64,000 bases of DNA from Bacillota bacterium (GCA_023417475.1 JAEZFP010000067.1:62001-126000); one strand, 5' to 3'. Counted from the first letter of the stretch, positions 25,740-35,817 are shown. Numbers and translations are program-made. Notes: a model not told the origin generated them from the letters alone.

Positions 25740-26110
25740 TCCTTTTTTACAGGAATCATTTTCACATCTTCGGAAAGGGCGCATTTCCCCCCATTTAACG
25801 GACAAGGAGCGACGACTTTTGGTTCATAATTATCTTTAGTGAACGTAACGGTATAAGTTCCCGGCGGAATCGGTTCTTCGTTGTTTTGTTTTGTAAAAGT
25901 GAATACACCATTGGAAGTCGTATCTGTCTCTGCAATATTACCAAGCGCCACATGAACTCCCGCCAACGCTTGGTTGTTGGAGGCATCGCGAACTGTTCCC
26001 GTAAACTCTGACACAGAAGTTTCGTTAGAGAGTACGGTTTGAGATTTACATCCGGCCAGCAATACGCTGAGAATTAACAATGATACCATGAGGAAAAAAA
26101 CTTTTTTCAC
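25736..26110 (-). CDS. Small lipoprotein with carboxypeptidase-regulatory-like domain
   Basis: A 124-residue exported protein. A lipoprotein signal (MVSLLILSVLLAGC, cysteine at about 21) is followed by one transthyretin-like beta-sandwich: TGTVRDASNNQALAGVHVALG, TTSNGVFTFTK, PPGTYTVTFTKDNYE. Such domains are binding or structural. The tail has two cysteines (PCPLNGGKC) that could form a disulfide. The start is GTG with AAGGGGGA upstream. It appears to be transcribed alone; its end contains the promoter of the glp operon. Function unknown. Confidence 0.78.
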   Translation of the reverse strand: MKKVFFLMVSLLILSVLLAGCKSQTVLSNETSVSEFTGTVRDASNNQALAGVHVALGNIAETDTTSNGVFTFTKQNNEEPIPPGTYTVTFTKDNYEPKVVAPCPLNGGKCALSEDVKMIPVKKD

Positions 26111-26248
26111 GAACGAGATCCCCCTTTCAAAAGTACTCTTTCAAGGTAGCATGTCCTTTCGCAATTGTCAACTTCTCCTAACAAATTTAAAAATGCTCGA
26201 TAAAATCATCAAAAATAGGTGTTTTGCTATGAATCCAAGCCTAGCTAT

Positions 26249-26294
26249 AAAAAAGCCGTTCCATCATGAAACACTACGGTTCATTTGGAACAGC
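26249..26294 (-). terminator. Terminator of the small secreted protein gene
   Basis: GCTGTTCCA and TGGAACGGC pair around a loop of about 22 bases and are followed by TTTTTT on the minus strand, about 45 bases after the stop. Confidence 0.75.
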
Positions 26295-26337
26295 TCTCCA
26301 AAACGATGCAAAGAGCACCCTCGCCTCCCCGCAGCGA

Positions 26338-26694
26338 TCATTCATAAACCGCCCAGGCCCGATACCCATCATACCGCAGATAAATCCGGGAATAACGCAA
26401 TAAATTAATATTGCGCCAATACAAACTGTTACCGTTTCGGTCTTTCACCTTTAAATCCCAATACGTCTGGGAATAGTTATTAAAGGTGATTCGGGTACTG
26501 GAGCCGTTATAGAGAATGTCGGCGCCTAAAATGTCCGAACCCCAGTAATTACTGTTGGAAGGCGAGACATAAACTTCATAAATATCGACACCGGTCTGGT
26601 TATACAGTATAAAGTCCTGCGGACCAGCCCAAGCCGCAACCCCTCCGATGGTAAACAGCAATAGGACTCCCATCAACATCATCCAGCGTTTCAT
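26338..26694 (-). CDS. Secreted small protein of the NxTG-YVSPS family
   Basis: A 118-residue protein with a clear signal peptide (MMLMGVLLLFTIGGVAAWAG). The mature part follows a pattern I know from many bacteria without a proved function: LYNQTGVDIYEVYVSPS, WGSDILGADIL, a glycine/serine turn, RITFNNY, YWDLKVKDRNGNSLYW and a Tyr/Arg-rich end. Homologues are often mislabelled argininosuccinate lyase. It looks like a compact extracellular beta domain. It is transcribed alone with its own terminator. Confidence 0.75.
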   Translation of the reverse strand: MKRWMMLMGVLLLFTIGGVAAWAGPQDFILYNQTGVDIYEVYVSPSNSNYWGSDILGADILYNGSSTRITFNNYSQTYWDLKVKDRNGNSLYWRNINLLRYSRIYLRYDGYRAWAVYE

Positions 26695-26833
26695 CTTTCC
26701 ACCTCCGTTCCTTAACCCAGTTTATTCGCTGGGAGTAACGGATGTTTGCTGAAAATTTACGAAAGTCCTGTCACCTTCATCGGCTTTGCGTCATAAGCAA
26801 AACTATAGTAGTGAACCGTAAACACACTTCCCA

Positions 26834-26877
26834 TAAAATTAACAACGGCCCGGGTATATCCCCTTGATCGTTGTTAA
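26834..26877 (-). terminator. Terminator after the chemoreceptor gene
   Basis: TTAACAACG and CGTTGTTAA pair across a 21-base GC-rich loop and are followed by TTTTA on the minus strand. Confidence 0.65.
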
Positions 26878-26886
26878 TCACCATAC

Positions 26887-29800
26887 TTACCGCAACGGTA
26901 ATTTAAGGGTTTGTTGATCTTGAAGTTGAAACCGTTCGATCGTCTGTTGCAAGTGCTCCGCTTGGCTTGCCATCTCATGGCTGGCGGCGGCGCTTTGTTC
27001 GGCGGTGGCGGTGTTGGTCTGGACCACTTGAGCGAGCTGATTGATTCCTTGATTCACTTGGGCGATACCGGTCGCCTGGTCATTGGAGGCAATGGCGATA
27101 TCGCCCACCAACTCGGTGGTCTTGGCGACCGCCGTAACGATCTGACGAAGGGTGACCGCCGTCTCATTCGCCACCCGCGTCCCGTGCTCAACCTTTTGGA
27201 GCGCAGTTTCGATAATCGCGGCGGTTTCTTTGGCCGCCTTGGCGCTACGGGCCGCCAAATTACGGACCTCTTCGGCGACTACCGCAAATCCTTTCCCGGC
27301 CTGTCCGGCCCGGGCCGCCTCGACCGCGGCGTTTAAAGCTAGAATATTGGTTTGGAAGGCAATTTCATCGATGACTTTCATGATTTTGAAAATATCCTGC
27401 GACGACTCGCCAATGGTCAGCATCGAATCGAGCAACACCCGCATCTGGTCATCGCCATGGACAGCCTGTTGTTTGGCGTCAGTCGCCAGCTCGTTGGCCT
27501 GGGTGGCATGCGTCGCGTTTTGCCTGGTTTGCGCCGCGATCTCCGCCATCGAGGCCGTAATCTCCTGAATCGTGCTGGCTTGTTCGGTCGTGACCTGGGA
27601 TAAAACCTGGCTGGCGTTGGCCACTTGTCCCGCTCCCAGGGCCACTTGCTCGGCGCCTCGGTCGCACTCGCTTAAAGTCTCGTTAAGTTGTTGAATCGTA
27701 TGATTTACGGTTTGGGCCAGCAATGCATAATCGCCTTGAAAATCGCCTTGAACCGCTACTCGCAAATTCCCTTGGGCCATCTGTTCTAAAACTGCCATCG
27801 CCTCGTTAATCGGTTGGATAACCGCTTCCAATGTCTGGTTAAAGCCGTTCACCATTTGGTGGTATCTCCCTGCAAACTGGCCAGCCGCGCCGCGAACCCG
27901 CAAATTGCCATTGGCTGCGGCCTGCGCGAGCCCGTCAATCTCGTTGATTAAATCCTGAAGCGTCTGCATCATGGCGATCATCGCCGGGATCATCCGGTCT
28001 TGTTCTGAACGGGCTCCGATCCCCCGGAACTCCTCCAGCCGGCCCGTATCGCCCTGAGATACTTCCACCATCGCTCCTTGAATATGTAACAAATGTCCGC
28101 GGACGCCATTAATCGACTCGGCCAGGCGACGAAACATTCCCTGATATTGCTCATCGGCCATCGCCCGCGTGAAATCATTCACCGCCATCTGTTGCAACAC
28201 CGATTCGGCTTCATGCAACGGAACGCCGATGGCGTCCAGGGTCTGGTTGATCCCCTCAATTACGCGCCGATATTCACCCTGGTATTGGTGAAGGTCGCCC
28301 CGGTCATCCAGCCGACCGGCGACAGCGGCTTGCGATAACCGCAACGCTTCAGCAACGAGCGCCTGGACATTCTCCATCATATGGATGAAGGCCGGCAATA
28401 AGTGATCGGATTCGCTACGTTGTCCAGTTTGTTTCAATTGGGCCAAGTTTGTAAAATCACCGTTGGCGATATTTACCACGACCTGTTGGAGAACGAGCAT
28501 TTCCTCGTTGACTTTATTGATTGCCCGAACGATCTCCCCGTAAATTCCCGAGGATTGACCGGTTACCACCGCACTAAAGTCATTGACCGCCATCTTTTGC
28601 AATGCTCCGTTCGCCTGTCGCAACGCATCCAATCCGTCAATACAAGCGTTGATACTGCTCTTGATTTCGTTAAAATCACCCCGATATTCATCGCTAATCT
28701 TGGCCGGTATCTCGCCCCGCCCGATGGCGTCGATTGATTGAGCGGCGACATGGAGTGGCGCGACCACGGCATCCAAGGTTTGATTGATCCCTGTCAGCAA
28801 TTGCCGATAGGCGCCGGCAAACCGGCCGAGATCGCCTCTGACCCGCAATTTGCCTTCTTGGGCGGCTGCCGTTAATATAGCAGTCTCCTCCGTTAACCCG
28901 CGCAAAGTCGCCAATACCGTAGCCAAACTGCGGGTTAATACATCATTTTCCGAGTGAGAAGTCAGCTCCACCTGAAGGTCGCCTTGAGCGATCCGTTCCG
29001 CTACGCGCGCCTGTTCGCGGATATTGTCGATCATCGCTTGGAACGCTTTAAACAGTGTTCCGATTTCATCATTTTTACCGGTTTCCACCGCTACATCGAT
29101 ATCTCCGACCGCCAATTTATCAGTGATCGCGACCATCGATTCGATCGGTTTGAAAATATTCCGGTGTAACTGCCAAAAAATAAATCCGATGATCACCAGC
29201 AATCCGAGAACCCCAATGAGACCTATGGCAATCAGCAGTCCTTGGGTGATTTTAACCTCCTCGGCAATGGACTGACCGGCAAAAACAACTCCGATAGCTC
29301 GACCGTCAAGCCCCAGCAAGGGTTGGTACGAAGTTAAATAAGGCAAGCCGAGAATATCGGTTGGTCCGGCATACTGCTCTTTCCGCTCCAGGACAACTTG
29401 GGCGACCTCCGGCTTAAGCTTGGTTCCGTTTAAGCGTTCGCCATCTTTGAGAATAGTCGTGTTTACCCGAGTATCTCCCAAAAACAAGGTGACGTCGGTT
29501 CCAAATTGCCGTTTCACTCCATCGACGATCTCCGGTTTAATCAGGCTGTAACTGACGACCACCGTTCCCAATACCGCATTCGCCCGTTTAATTGGGACCG
29601 CCGCCCGCACGGTTAATTGTGCTTCTGGGTCGGCCGCAAAAGAACTGACCGTTTTTCCGCTAAGCGCCTGTTGTGTTTCAGGCCATTGCGCCACCGCCGC
29701 CGTCGCGCCTCCCGCCACCTCGTTTTGGGCTACCGGGTTTCCCTGATTGTCGGTGATTACAATCCGGTCGACCCCGGTCGTTGCAACCGCCTGATTTAAG

Positions 29801-30090
29801 ACGGGAATCAATCGATCGGGCGCGCTCTGAAAGACCGGACTCCCCGCCGCCAACTCCACAGCGAGCAACTCGGCGGTTTGCAACACCGCGCTTCGGCGAT
29901 CTTCCACTTTTGTTTGCAAGCCGTTCATTCCCATGATCGCTTGTTGCGTGGCGTTGGCATCGATAAAGTTGCGAAACTGAAACAAAGCATTCCCCGTGGT
30001 GACAACCATTAAGGCAGTGACCGCTAATCCAATCGTTAACAACATTCGAAATTTAATGCTCGCCATGAATTTACGTCGTTGTTTTCTCAT
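26887..30090 (-). CDS. Methyl-accepting chemotaxis protein with Cache sensor and poly-HAMP array
   Basis: A 1067-residue chemoreceptor, about twice the usual length. TM1 (about 15-37) and TM2 (about 285-308) flank a Cache-type extracellular domain (GTDVTLFLGDTRVNTTIL fits the sCache_3 class). After a canonical HAMP (FKPIESMVAITDKLAVGDIDV) the cytoplasmic part repeats a HAMP-like unit several times, with the phrase G(I/F)NQTL(D/E)AV recurring about every 150-170 residues and MAVNDF or MAQGNL beginning further copies. The signalling hairpin tip is intact (DEIAFQTNILALNAAVEAARAG, then EVRNLAARSAKAA). It ends LKLPLR without a CheR-tethering pentapeptide. GGGGAGA precedes the ATG. No che genes are nearby. 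Confidence 0.9.
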   Translation of the reverse strand: MRKQRRKFMASIKFRMLLTIGLAVTALMVVTTGNALFQFRNFIDANATQQAIMGMNGLQTKVEDRRSAVLQTAELLAVELAAGSPVFQSAPDRLIPVLNQAVATTGVDRIVITDNQGNPVAQNEVAGGATAAVAQWPETQQALSGKTVSSFAADPEAQLTVRAAVPIKRANAVLGTVVVSYSLIKPEIVDGVKRQFGTDVTLFLGDTRVNTTILKDGERLNGTKLKPEVAQVVLERKEQYAGPTDILGLPYLTSYQPLLGLDGRAIGVVFAGQSIAEEVKITQGLLIAIGLIGVLGLLVIIGFIFWQLHRNIFKPIESMVAITDKLAVGDIDVAVETGKNDEIGTLFKAFQAMIDNIREQARVAERIAQGDLQVELTSHSENDVLTRSLATVLATLRGLTEETAILTAAAQEGKLRVRGDLGRFAGAYRQLLTGINQTLDAVVAPLHVAAQSIDAIGRGEIPAKISDEYRGDFNEIKSSINACIDGLDALRQANGALQKMAVNDFSAVVTGQSSGIYGEIVRAINKVNEEMLVLQQVVVNIANGDFTNLAQLKQTGQRSESDHLLPAFIHMMENVQALVAEALRLSQAAVAGRLDDRGDLHQYQGEYRRVIEGINQTLDAIGVPLHEAESVLQQMAVNDFTRAMADEQYQGMFRRLAESINGVRGHLLHIQGAMVEVSQGDTGRLEEFRGIGARSEQDRMIPAMIAMMQTLQDLINEIDGLAQAAANGNLRVRGAAGQFAGRYHQMVNGFNQTLEAVIQPINEAMAVLEQMAQGNLRVAVQGDFQGDYALLAQTVNHTIQQLNETLSECDRGAEQVALGAGQVANASQVLSQVTTEQASTIQEITASMAEIAAQTRQNATHATQANELATDAKQQAVHGDDQMRVLLDSMLTIGESSQDIFKIMKVIDEIAFQTNILALNAAVEAARAGQAGKGFAVVAEEVRNLAARSAKAAKETAAIIETALQKVEHGTRVANETAVTLRQIVTAVAKTTELVGDIAIASNDQATGIAQVNQGINQLAQVVQTNTATAEQSAAASHEMASQAEHLQQTIERFQLQDQQTLKLPLR

Positions 30091-30144
30091 TGTTCATTCT
30101 CCCCTTCCGTGAAACTTCGCCCCATCCGTATCCGTCTTTTGGTT

Positions 30145-30172
30145 ATTATATCGAACGTTTTGCTATCAATAA
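30145..30172 (-). promoter_or_regulatory. Candidate promoter of the chemoreceptor gene
   Basis: TTATTG, 16 bases, TATAAT, about 55 bases upstream of the start. The same stretch contains TTCGATAT, which also resembles the -10 of a sigma-28 (flagellar) promoter, though the -35 match is weak. Sigma class undecided. Confidence 0.35.
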
Positions 30173-30335
30173 TTAGGATTTTACGAAAGTAAAAATTTAC
30201 AGTTAGCGGTCATTCCGCCGGTCAAAGAACCTCGGCAATCAAACGCCTCTTTCAGGTAAAAAAAGGAATTTGCGGTTTTCAAAAGAATAACTCATTTGTA
30301 GCCGACTCAAACGATCAATTATGGAGGTGTTACCA

Positions 30336-32084
30336 ATGGGCAAGATCGCCTCATTAATCCGGAATATTTTAGCCAAACTTTTTATCAGCGCGCGCCGTTT
30401 TCCACAACCGTTGTTTTGCGCGTTATTAACGGTCACGACCATGATCATCCAGATTCATAGCGATAATACCGCCCAAGCCTTCCGCGACGTCCTGACGAAA
30501 GCCGCTATGACATTCGCGTTAGGCATTCCCTTGGCGCTCAGCTTGAACCTCTTTTTTGAGCGATTCCCCGCATCAAGGCGGGCTAAATTACTGGCCTACG
30601 GCATCGCCGCGGCCGGTTTGGCGCTTTACTATTTGATGCTACCCCCAAAAATCAATGCCAACACAACCTCCCGTTATCTCGCTATTAATCTCGCCCTTTA
30701 TCTACTGACGATTTTCCTGCCCTACTTTTACCGGCGCGCCAACTTCGAACGTTATGTCGTCAGGCTTTTGTCCGGTTTCGCCACCACCTACCTTTACTCG
30801 ATCATTTTATACATCGGTTTGACGGCGATTCTGTTTACCCTGAACAAACTCTTCGGTTTGAACTGGCCCCGTTTATACATCGATCTTTGGGTTTTGGTCG
30901 TCGGAATCTTTGCCCCGGCCTATTTTCTGGCGGATGTACCCGAATATAACCGGGAGATCGAGGCGGATTACTATCCTAAGCTGTTGCAAGTGCTGTTGTT
31001 ATATATCGTCATGCCGTTGATACTGGTGTATACCGCCATTTTATATGTTTATTTCGCGAAGATCGTACTTACCCGGACCTGGCCCGTTGGAATCGTCGCC
31101 AACTTAGTGGTTTGGTATGCTTTTATCAGTATTATTGTCATCTTCCTGACGTTTCCGCTGCGCAACAACAATGTCTGGTGTCAAAAATTCAGCGCCGTAT
31201 TTCCGCGGTTTGTCCCGCCGCTTTTAGTGATGATGTTTCTGGCCATGGCGATTCGAATCCAAGCGTATGGTGTGACTGAAAACCGCTATTTTGTGTTGGC
31301 CGGGGGAATCTGGACCACCGCCAGCTTCATCTATTTCCTGTTATCGCGGCGTTCCCAAAATATCGTGCTGCCGATTTCTTTGGCCATCGTCGCGATTTTA
31401 ACCGTGACCGGTCCTTGGAGCAGTTATGCGGTGTCAAAATTCAGCCAAAACCACCGCTTGACGTCAATCCTGACCAAATACGGCATGCTGGAAGGCCGAT
31501 CCATCGTCCAGCCCCGACAAGAATTGCCGTTAGCCACCAAACGCGAAATTGGTTCGATCCTTTGGTATTTTAAAGAAAACCACCGCTTAAAAGACGTTCG
31601 TTTGCTACCGGCTAATTTTGAGATCAAAGATATGGATCGCGTTTTTGGCTTCAAATACGAAAGCGACCCCTCGGGCCGCTTTGGCAATCAATACTTTGAT
31701 TATTCATTTCTTGAAAACCGGGTGCAATCGATTGACGCTTATCAATACCTGCTGGACTTGACCGGACTCTACCATCGTGAATACCAAGACCTCCGCTTGA
31801 AACAACAAACCCTGATATTCAATTACACCCGTGATCATCAGCTAACGCTGCAACGCCAGGGTAAAATCCTCTATACTAAGGATCTAAACAAACTTGCGAC
31901 GATGCTGATAAAGCGGGAACACCCGAAGATCCGTGATGTCAAGAGCCTAACCTACGAGGAGCAAAGCGCACACGTAGCGGTCCGGTATATCTTTAAAACC
32001 CTTCGTGGCAATGAAGACATTGCCACCGGCACGCTGAACTTTAACGATATTGACTATTATCTTTTGGTTAAAGTAACGCCCTGA
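30336..32084 (+). CDS. DUF4153 multi-pass membrane protein
   Basis: A 582-residue membrane protein with about ten helices in residues 20-375 and a soluble C-terminal region of about 200 residues. The YSIILYIGLTAILFTLNKLFGL and PLLLVYTAILYVYFAKI-like segments and the lone tyrosine-rich loops match DUF4153, a family without known biochemical function that often lies near sensor or transport genes. I start it at the second ATG (30336) because GGAGGT precedes it; a frame start at 30321 would place that site inside the protein. It is divergent from the chemoreceptor and convergent with the ABC exporter. Function unknown. Confidence 0.82.
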   Translation: MGKIASLIRNILAKLFISARRFPQPLFCALLTVTTMIIQIHSDNTAQAFRDVLTKAAMTFALGIPLALSLNLFFERFPASRRAKLLAYGIAAAGLALYYLMLPPKINANTTSRYLAINLALYLLTIFLPYFYRRANFERYVVRLLSGFATTYLYSIILYIGLTAILFTLNKLFGLNWPRLYIDLWVLVVGIFAPAYFLADVPEYNREIEADYYPKLLQVLLLYIVMPLILVYTAILYVYFAKIVLTRTWPVGIVANLVVWYAFISIIVIFLTFPLRNNNVWCQKFSAVFPRFVPPLLVMMFLAMAIRIQAYGVTENRYFVLAGGIWTTASFIYFLLSRRSQNIVLPISLAIVAILTVTGPWSSYAVSKFSQNHRLTSILTKYGMLEGRSIVQPRQELPLATKREIGSILWYFKENHRLKDVRLLPANFEIKDMDRVFGFKYESDPSGRFGNQYFDYSFLENRVQSIDAYQYLLDLTGLYHREYQDLRLKQQTLIFNYTRDHQLTLQRQGKILYTKDLNKLATMLIKREHPKIRDVKSLTYEEQSAHVAVRYIFKTLRGNEDIATGTLNFNDIDYYLLVKVTP

Positions 32085-32096
32085 AAAATTGCGACG

Positions 32097-34001
32097 TTAT
32101 TCGACTCCGATATTTTTGAACTGACTGTTATAAATGCCATGATAGGCGCCTTCCGCTTTTAACAGATCAGCATGACTGCCGCGTTCGACAATCCGGCCGC
32201 CGCCGATCACCATGATCGTATCGGCATCACGGATCGTACTCAAACGATGCGCAATGATGAAACTGGTCCGGCCGTTCAGCAACTGAAGCATCGCTTCCTG
32301 GATATGAAGTTCGGTCCGGGTATCAACATTGCTGGTGGCCTCATCCAAGATTAAAATCGCCGGATCGGCCAGGATCGCCCGGGCGATGGCCAACAGCTGC
32401 CGTTGGCCCTGGCTTAAGTTCCCGCCGCTTTCCGTCAGGACTGTATCATATTGTTGCGGTAATCGTTTGATAAAGCGGTCGGCATTGGCCAATTCCGCCG
32501 CCTGCTCCATGGCGGCGTCAGTGGTGTCCAAACGGCCATACTTAAGGTTCTCCCGAATTGTCCCGGCAAAAAGGTACGTATCTTGCAGGACGATTCCGAA
32601 ACACCGGCGCAAGCTGTCCCGGGTATATTCCCGGATATCCCGTCCGTCGATCAGGATCCTCCCCGCGCTCACATCATAAAACCGGGCTAATAAATTAACA
32701 ATCGTGGTTTTGCCCGCTCCGGTCGGACCGACCAATGCGGTACTGCTCCCGGCAACCGCTTTGAAATTGATATCGTTCAAGATCGGCTGATCGTTCCGGT
32801 ATCCAAAGGAGACCGCTTCAAAAACCACCGCACCAGAGGGATTGACCAGTTCCACCGCACCGGGCGCGTCCGCCGGCTCCTCCGCTTCGTCGAGGATTTC
32901 AAAGACCCGTTCCGCGCCGGCTACCGCAGTCTGAAGCGTATTGAAGATATTGGCCAAGTCGTTTAACGGCCGCGAAAACTGCCGGGAATAACTCAAGAAG
33001 CTGGCGATCACGCCGATCGTAATCCAGCCCTTGACAGCTAACGCGCCGCCGACTCCGGCCACGGCCGCAAAACCGATATTGTTAATGACATTCATCAACG
33101 GCATGATATAACCGGACCAGATCTGCGCCTTGACTCCCACCCCGCAAAGTTGATTGTTGACCGCGTCAAACTCCTCAATCACTTTGTCTTCGTGATTAAA
33201 AGCTTTCACCACGGTAATTCCGGAAATAGTCTCCTCGATGTGTCCGTTCAGTTTACCCAAAACCGCCTGCTGTTCTTTGAAGAGAATCCGGGTTCGGGCG
33301 GCAATTGTCTTCGTTAACAGAAAAACCAAGGGAATAGTGATCAAACTAGCCAATGTTAAAAGGGGGCTGAGCAACAGCATCATCACCAACGAACCGACAA
33401 GCGTCAGCGCACTGGTCATTAGCTGGGTGGTTGATTGCGAAATGGTACTACTGACGTTATCAATATCATTGGAAAGCCGGCTCATCAGGTCGCCATGGGT
33501 TCGCACGTCGAAGAAAGCGACCGGCAGCTTTTGCAATTTGGCGAAGAGGGTTTCGCGGAGCTTTTTGACGATTCGCTGCGATACCCCGGCCATTAACCAA
33601 CCTTGGCTAAAGTTAAGCAACGAATCAATTCCATAAGCGCTCAACAAGGTCAGAACCACCATCTCCAACAGCTTGAAATCGACTTCTCCCCGGCGGGACA
33701 GGGCATCAATCGCCCGCCCGATCAAAAACGGTCCGGCCAATCCGATCCCAGTACTGATCAATACCGCGCTAAAAATGATGGTGAAAAGCTTCCGTTCCGT
33801 CCCGAAATACTTCCAGAGCCGGGCCATGGTCTCCCGGAAATTTTTCGGTTTGGCAGCGGGCATCATCCAACGTGCGCCGCCGCCACCGCCGCCCGGTCGT
33901 CCGAATCCGCCGATACCGCCCGGTCCCGGCATATTTCTGCCCAAATTGAGCGGAGGAACCGGTTGCGCTTGGTTACGTTTCTCGTTATTTTCCTGCGCCA
34001 T
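32097..34001 (-). CDS. ABC exporter half-transporter, catalytically intact subunit
   Basis: A 634-residue membrane-ATPase fusion of a heterodimeric exporter (BmrCD/YheHI type). A disordered Gly/Pro-rich N-terminus (about residues 20-45, with a run of six glycines) is typical of this partner in Firmicutes. Six helices follow, then the ATPase: Walker A GPTGAGKTT, signature LSQGQRQLLAIARAI (with Q in place of the second G), Walker B ILILDEATSNVD with the catalytic glutamate, and H-loop FIIAHRLST. It starts two bases after the stop of its partner with AGGAGGGG inside that gene. Likely exports lipids or drugs; the substrate is not readable. Confidence 0.92.
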   Translation of the reverse strand: MAQENNEKRNQAQPVPPLNLGRNMPGPGGIGGFGRPGGGGGGARWMMPAAKPKNFRETMARLWKYFGTERKLFTIIFSAVLISTGIGLAGPFLIGRAIDALSRRGEVDFKLLEMVVLTLLSAYGIDSLLNFSQGWLMAGVSQRIVKKLRETLFAKLQKLPVAFFDVRTHGDLMSRLSNDIDNVSSTISQSTTQLMTSALTLVGSLVMMLLLSPLLTLASLITIPLVFLLTKTIAARTRILFKEQQAVLGKLNGHIEETISGITVVKAFNHEDKVIEEFDAVNNQLCGVGVKAQIWSGYIMPLMNVINNIGFAAVAGVGGALAVKGWITIGVIASFLSYSRQFSRPLNDLANIFNTLQTAVAGAERVFEILDEAEEPADAPGAVELVNPSGAVVFEAVSFGYRNDQPILNDINFKAVAGSSTALVGPTGAGKTTIVNLLARFYDVSAGRILIDGRDIREYTRDSLRRCFGIVLQDTYLFAGTIRENLKYGRLDTTDAAMEQAAELANADRFIKRLPQQYDTVLTESGGNLSQGQRQLLAIARAILADPAILILDEATSNVDTRTELHIQEAMLQLLNGRTSFIIAHRLSTIRDADTIMVIGGGRIVERGSHADLLKAEGAYHGIYNSQFKNIGVE

Positions 34002-34003
34002 CC

Positions 34004-35731
34004 TCAGATCCCCTCCTTGCCAATCTGCGAACGATAGATATCCCGGTAAACCGGGCAATCTTGGATCAATTCACGATGAGTTCCCAATCCGACCAATGTA
34101 CCGTTGTCCAACACCAAAATCCGGTCTGCCCCCATCGCCGAGACAATCCGTTGGGTAATTAAAAAACAGGTCATGCCCTGGGCGTACTCTTTCATTGCGG
34201 CGCGAATCTTCGCTTCAGTCGCCATATCGACCGCGCTGGTGCTGTCGTCCAAGATTAAAACCGTCGGTTTTTTAATCAAGGCTCTGGCAATCGCCAAGCG
34301 TTGTTTTTGACCGCCGGACAAGTTGACGCCTCCCTGGCCGAGGACGGTCTCATAGCCTTCCGGAAAATGTTCGATAAATTCATGGGCTTGCGCAATCTGC
34401 GCCGCCTCAATCAACTCCGCTGCGGTGGCATCCGCCTTTCCCCAACGGAGATTTTCACGGATCGTCCCGGTAAAAAGGATGTTTTTTTGCGGCACCACCG
34501 CGATCGCTTCCCGCAGGACTTTGGGATCAATCTGTTTGACATCCGTCCCGTCGAGCAGAACCCGGCCGCCGGTTGGATCGTAAAAACGGGGAATCAGATT
34601 GACCAAACTACTCTTGCCGGCGCCGGTCGACCCAATGATGCCGATGGTCTCACCGGGCTCACAAGTGAAAGAAACCTCTTTCAAAACCGCTTCGCCACTG
34701 TCGACATGATACCGAAACGATACTTGGTCAAACTGGATCCGGCCCCGCGCCGCAATGGATTGGATTGCGTCGCCGCCAACCGGCATCGTGTTTACCTCGG
34801 CGAAGACTTCGTTGATCCGTTCGGTCGAGGCCCGCGCCCGGACAAACATGTTGAATACCATGGAGATGGTCATCAATGCAAACAAGATCTGGGTCATATA
34901 ATTAACAAACGCGATCACCTGACCCACATGGAGCTGGCCGTGACTCACCTGATACCCGCCAAACCATAAAACGGCCACAATCCCTAAATTGATCGACAGG
35001 GTGATTCCCGGTGAAAAAACCGCCATGACCCGCATCGCCTTGGTGGTCACATTGGCCAATTCCTGATTGGCCTGGCCAAAACGGTTCGTCTCATAATCAA
35101 ACCGGTTAAACGCTTTAACCACTCGTACCCCGGCCAGGTACTCCCGGATGACGGTATTGACCCCGTCGATCATCCGTTGCACTTTGCGGAAGAACGGATA
35201 GCCAATCCGGATATTACATGCCATCAGGATGGCGACCACCGGGACGACCAGTAATAATACTACCGCCAAACGGCGGTTAAGTAGAAACGCCATCACAATG
35301 CTGCCGATCCCGACTAACGGCGCTTTGACAAAAATACGCATCAAACCGTTGGCAAAGTTCTGCACCTGGGTCACGTCATTGGTCAACCGCGTAACCAGCG
35401 ACCCAGTTTCAAAACGATTGAGATTGTCAAAGGAAAAGGTCTGAATCTTTTTGAACAGATCGGAACGCAACTCGGTGCCAAAATTTTGCGAAACCGTACT
35501 GGCGAGGATATTTCGGCCGACCGCCGCCGCCGCCCCAAGCGCCGTTACCAGCAACATCAGTCCGCCGGTCCGCAGCACAAAATGCATATCCCGCCCGGTC
35601 ACGCCGACATCAATGATCCGCGACATAATGGTCGGTTGCAACAAGTCGCAAGCGGCTTCCACCGCCAGACAGCCCAAAGCGACACAGAACAACCGTCCGT
35701 ACTTGGTGACGTACTTCGTAAAAAAACCCAT
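34004..35731 (-). CDS. ABC exporter half-transporter, degenerate-site subunit
   Basis: A 575-residue partner of the preceding exporter half. Six membrane helices precede an ATPase with Walker A GSTGAGKSS, a canonical signature LSGGQKQRLAIARAL, and Walker B VLILDDSTSAVD, where aspartate replaces the catalytic glutamate. The switch region reads CFLITQRIVS, with Q in place of the usual H. Degenerate residues of this sort in one partner are a hallmark of heterodimeric exporters with a single hydrolysing site. It is first in the two-gene operon; a pair of palindromes and a 19-bp-spacer promoter lie upstream, suggesting induced expression. Confidence 0.92.
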   Translation of the reverse strand: MGFFTKYVTKYGRLFCVALGCLAVEAACDLLQPTIMSRIIDVGVTGRDMHFVLRTGGLMLLVTALGAAAAVGRNILASTVSQNFGTELRSDLFKKIQTFSFDNLNRFETGSLVTRLTNDVTQVQNFANGLMRIFVKAPLVGIGSIVMAFLLNRRLAVVLLLVVPVVAILMACNIRIGYPFFRKVQRMIDGVNTVIREYLAGVRVVKAFNRFDYETNRFGQANQELANVTTKAMRVMAVFSPGITLSINLGIVAVLWFGGYQVSHGQLHVGQVIAFVNYMTQILFALMTISMVFNMFVRARASTERINEVFAEVNTMPVGGDAIQSIAARGRIQFDQVSFRYHVDSGEAVLKEVSFTCEPGETIGIIGSTGAGKSSLVNLIPRFYDPTGGRVLLDGTDVKQIDPKVLREAIAVVPQKNILFTGTIRENLRWGKADATAAELIEAAQIAQAHEFIEHFPEGYETVLGQGGVNLSGGQKQRLAIARALIKKPTVLILDDSTSAVDMATEAKIRAAMKEYAQGMTCFLITQRIVSAMGADRILVLDNGTLVGLGTHRELIQDCPVYRDIYRSQIGKEGI

Positions 35732-35779
35732 TTAGCTTCCTCTATTCACCGTTGTATTAAAAATGAAAGTTCAAGCTTT

Positions 35780-35810
35780 ATTATACATGTTTTAACGATG
35801 CAGGACCCAA
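35780..35810 (-). promoter_or_regulatory. Promoter of the ABC exporter operon, long spacer
   Basis: TTGGGT (35810-35805), 19 bases, perfect TATAAT (35785-35780). A 19-base spacer is too long for efficient basal use and is typical of promoters that need a DNA-distorting activator such as MerR-type proteins. Confidence 0.4.
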
Positions 35811-35817
35811 TTGTTTG

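Noticed and set aside
34004..35731. Broken ABC transporter because of the DD Walker B
   Set aside because: The substitution is the normal degenerate site of one half of heterodimeric exporters, and the partner has the glutamate.
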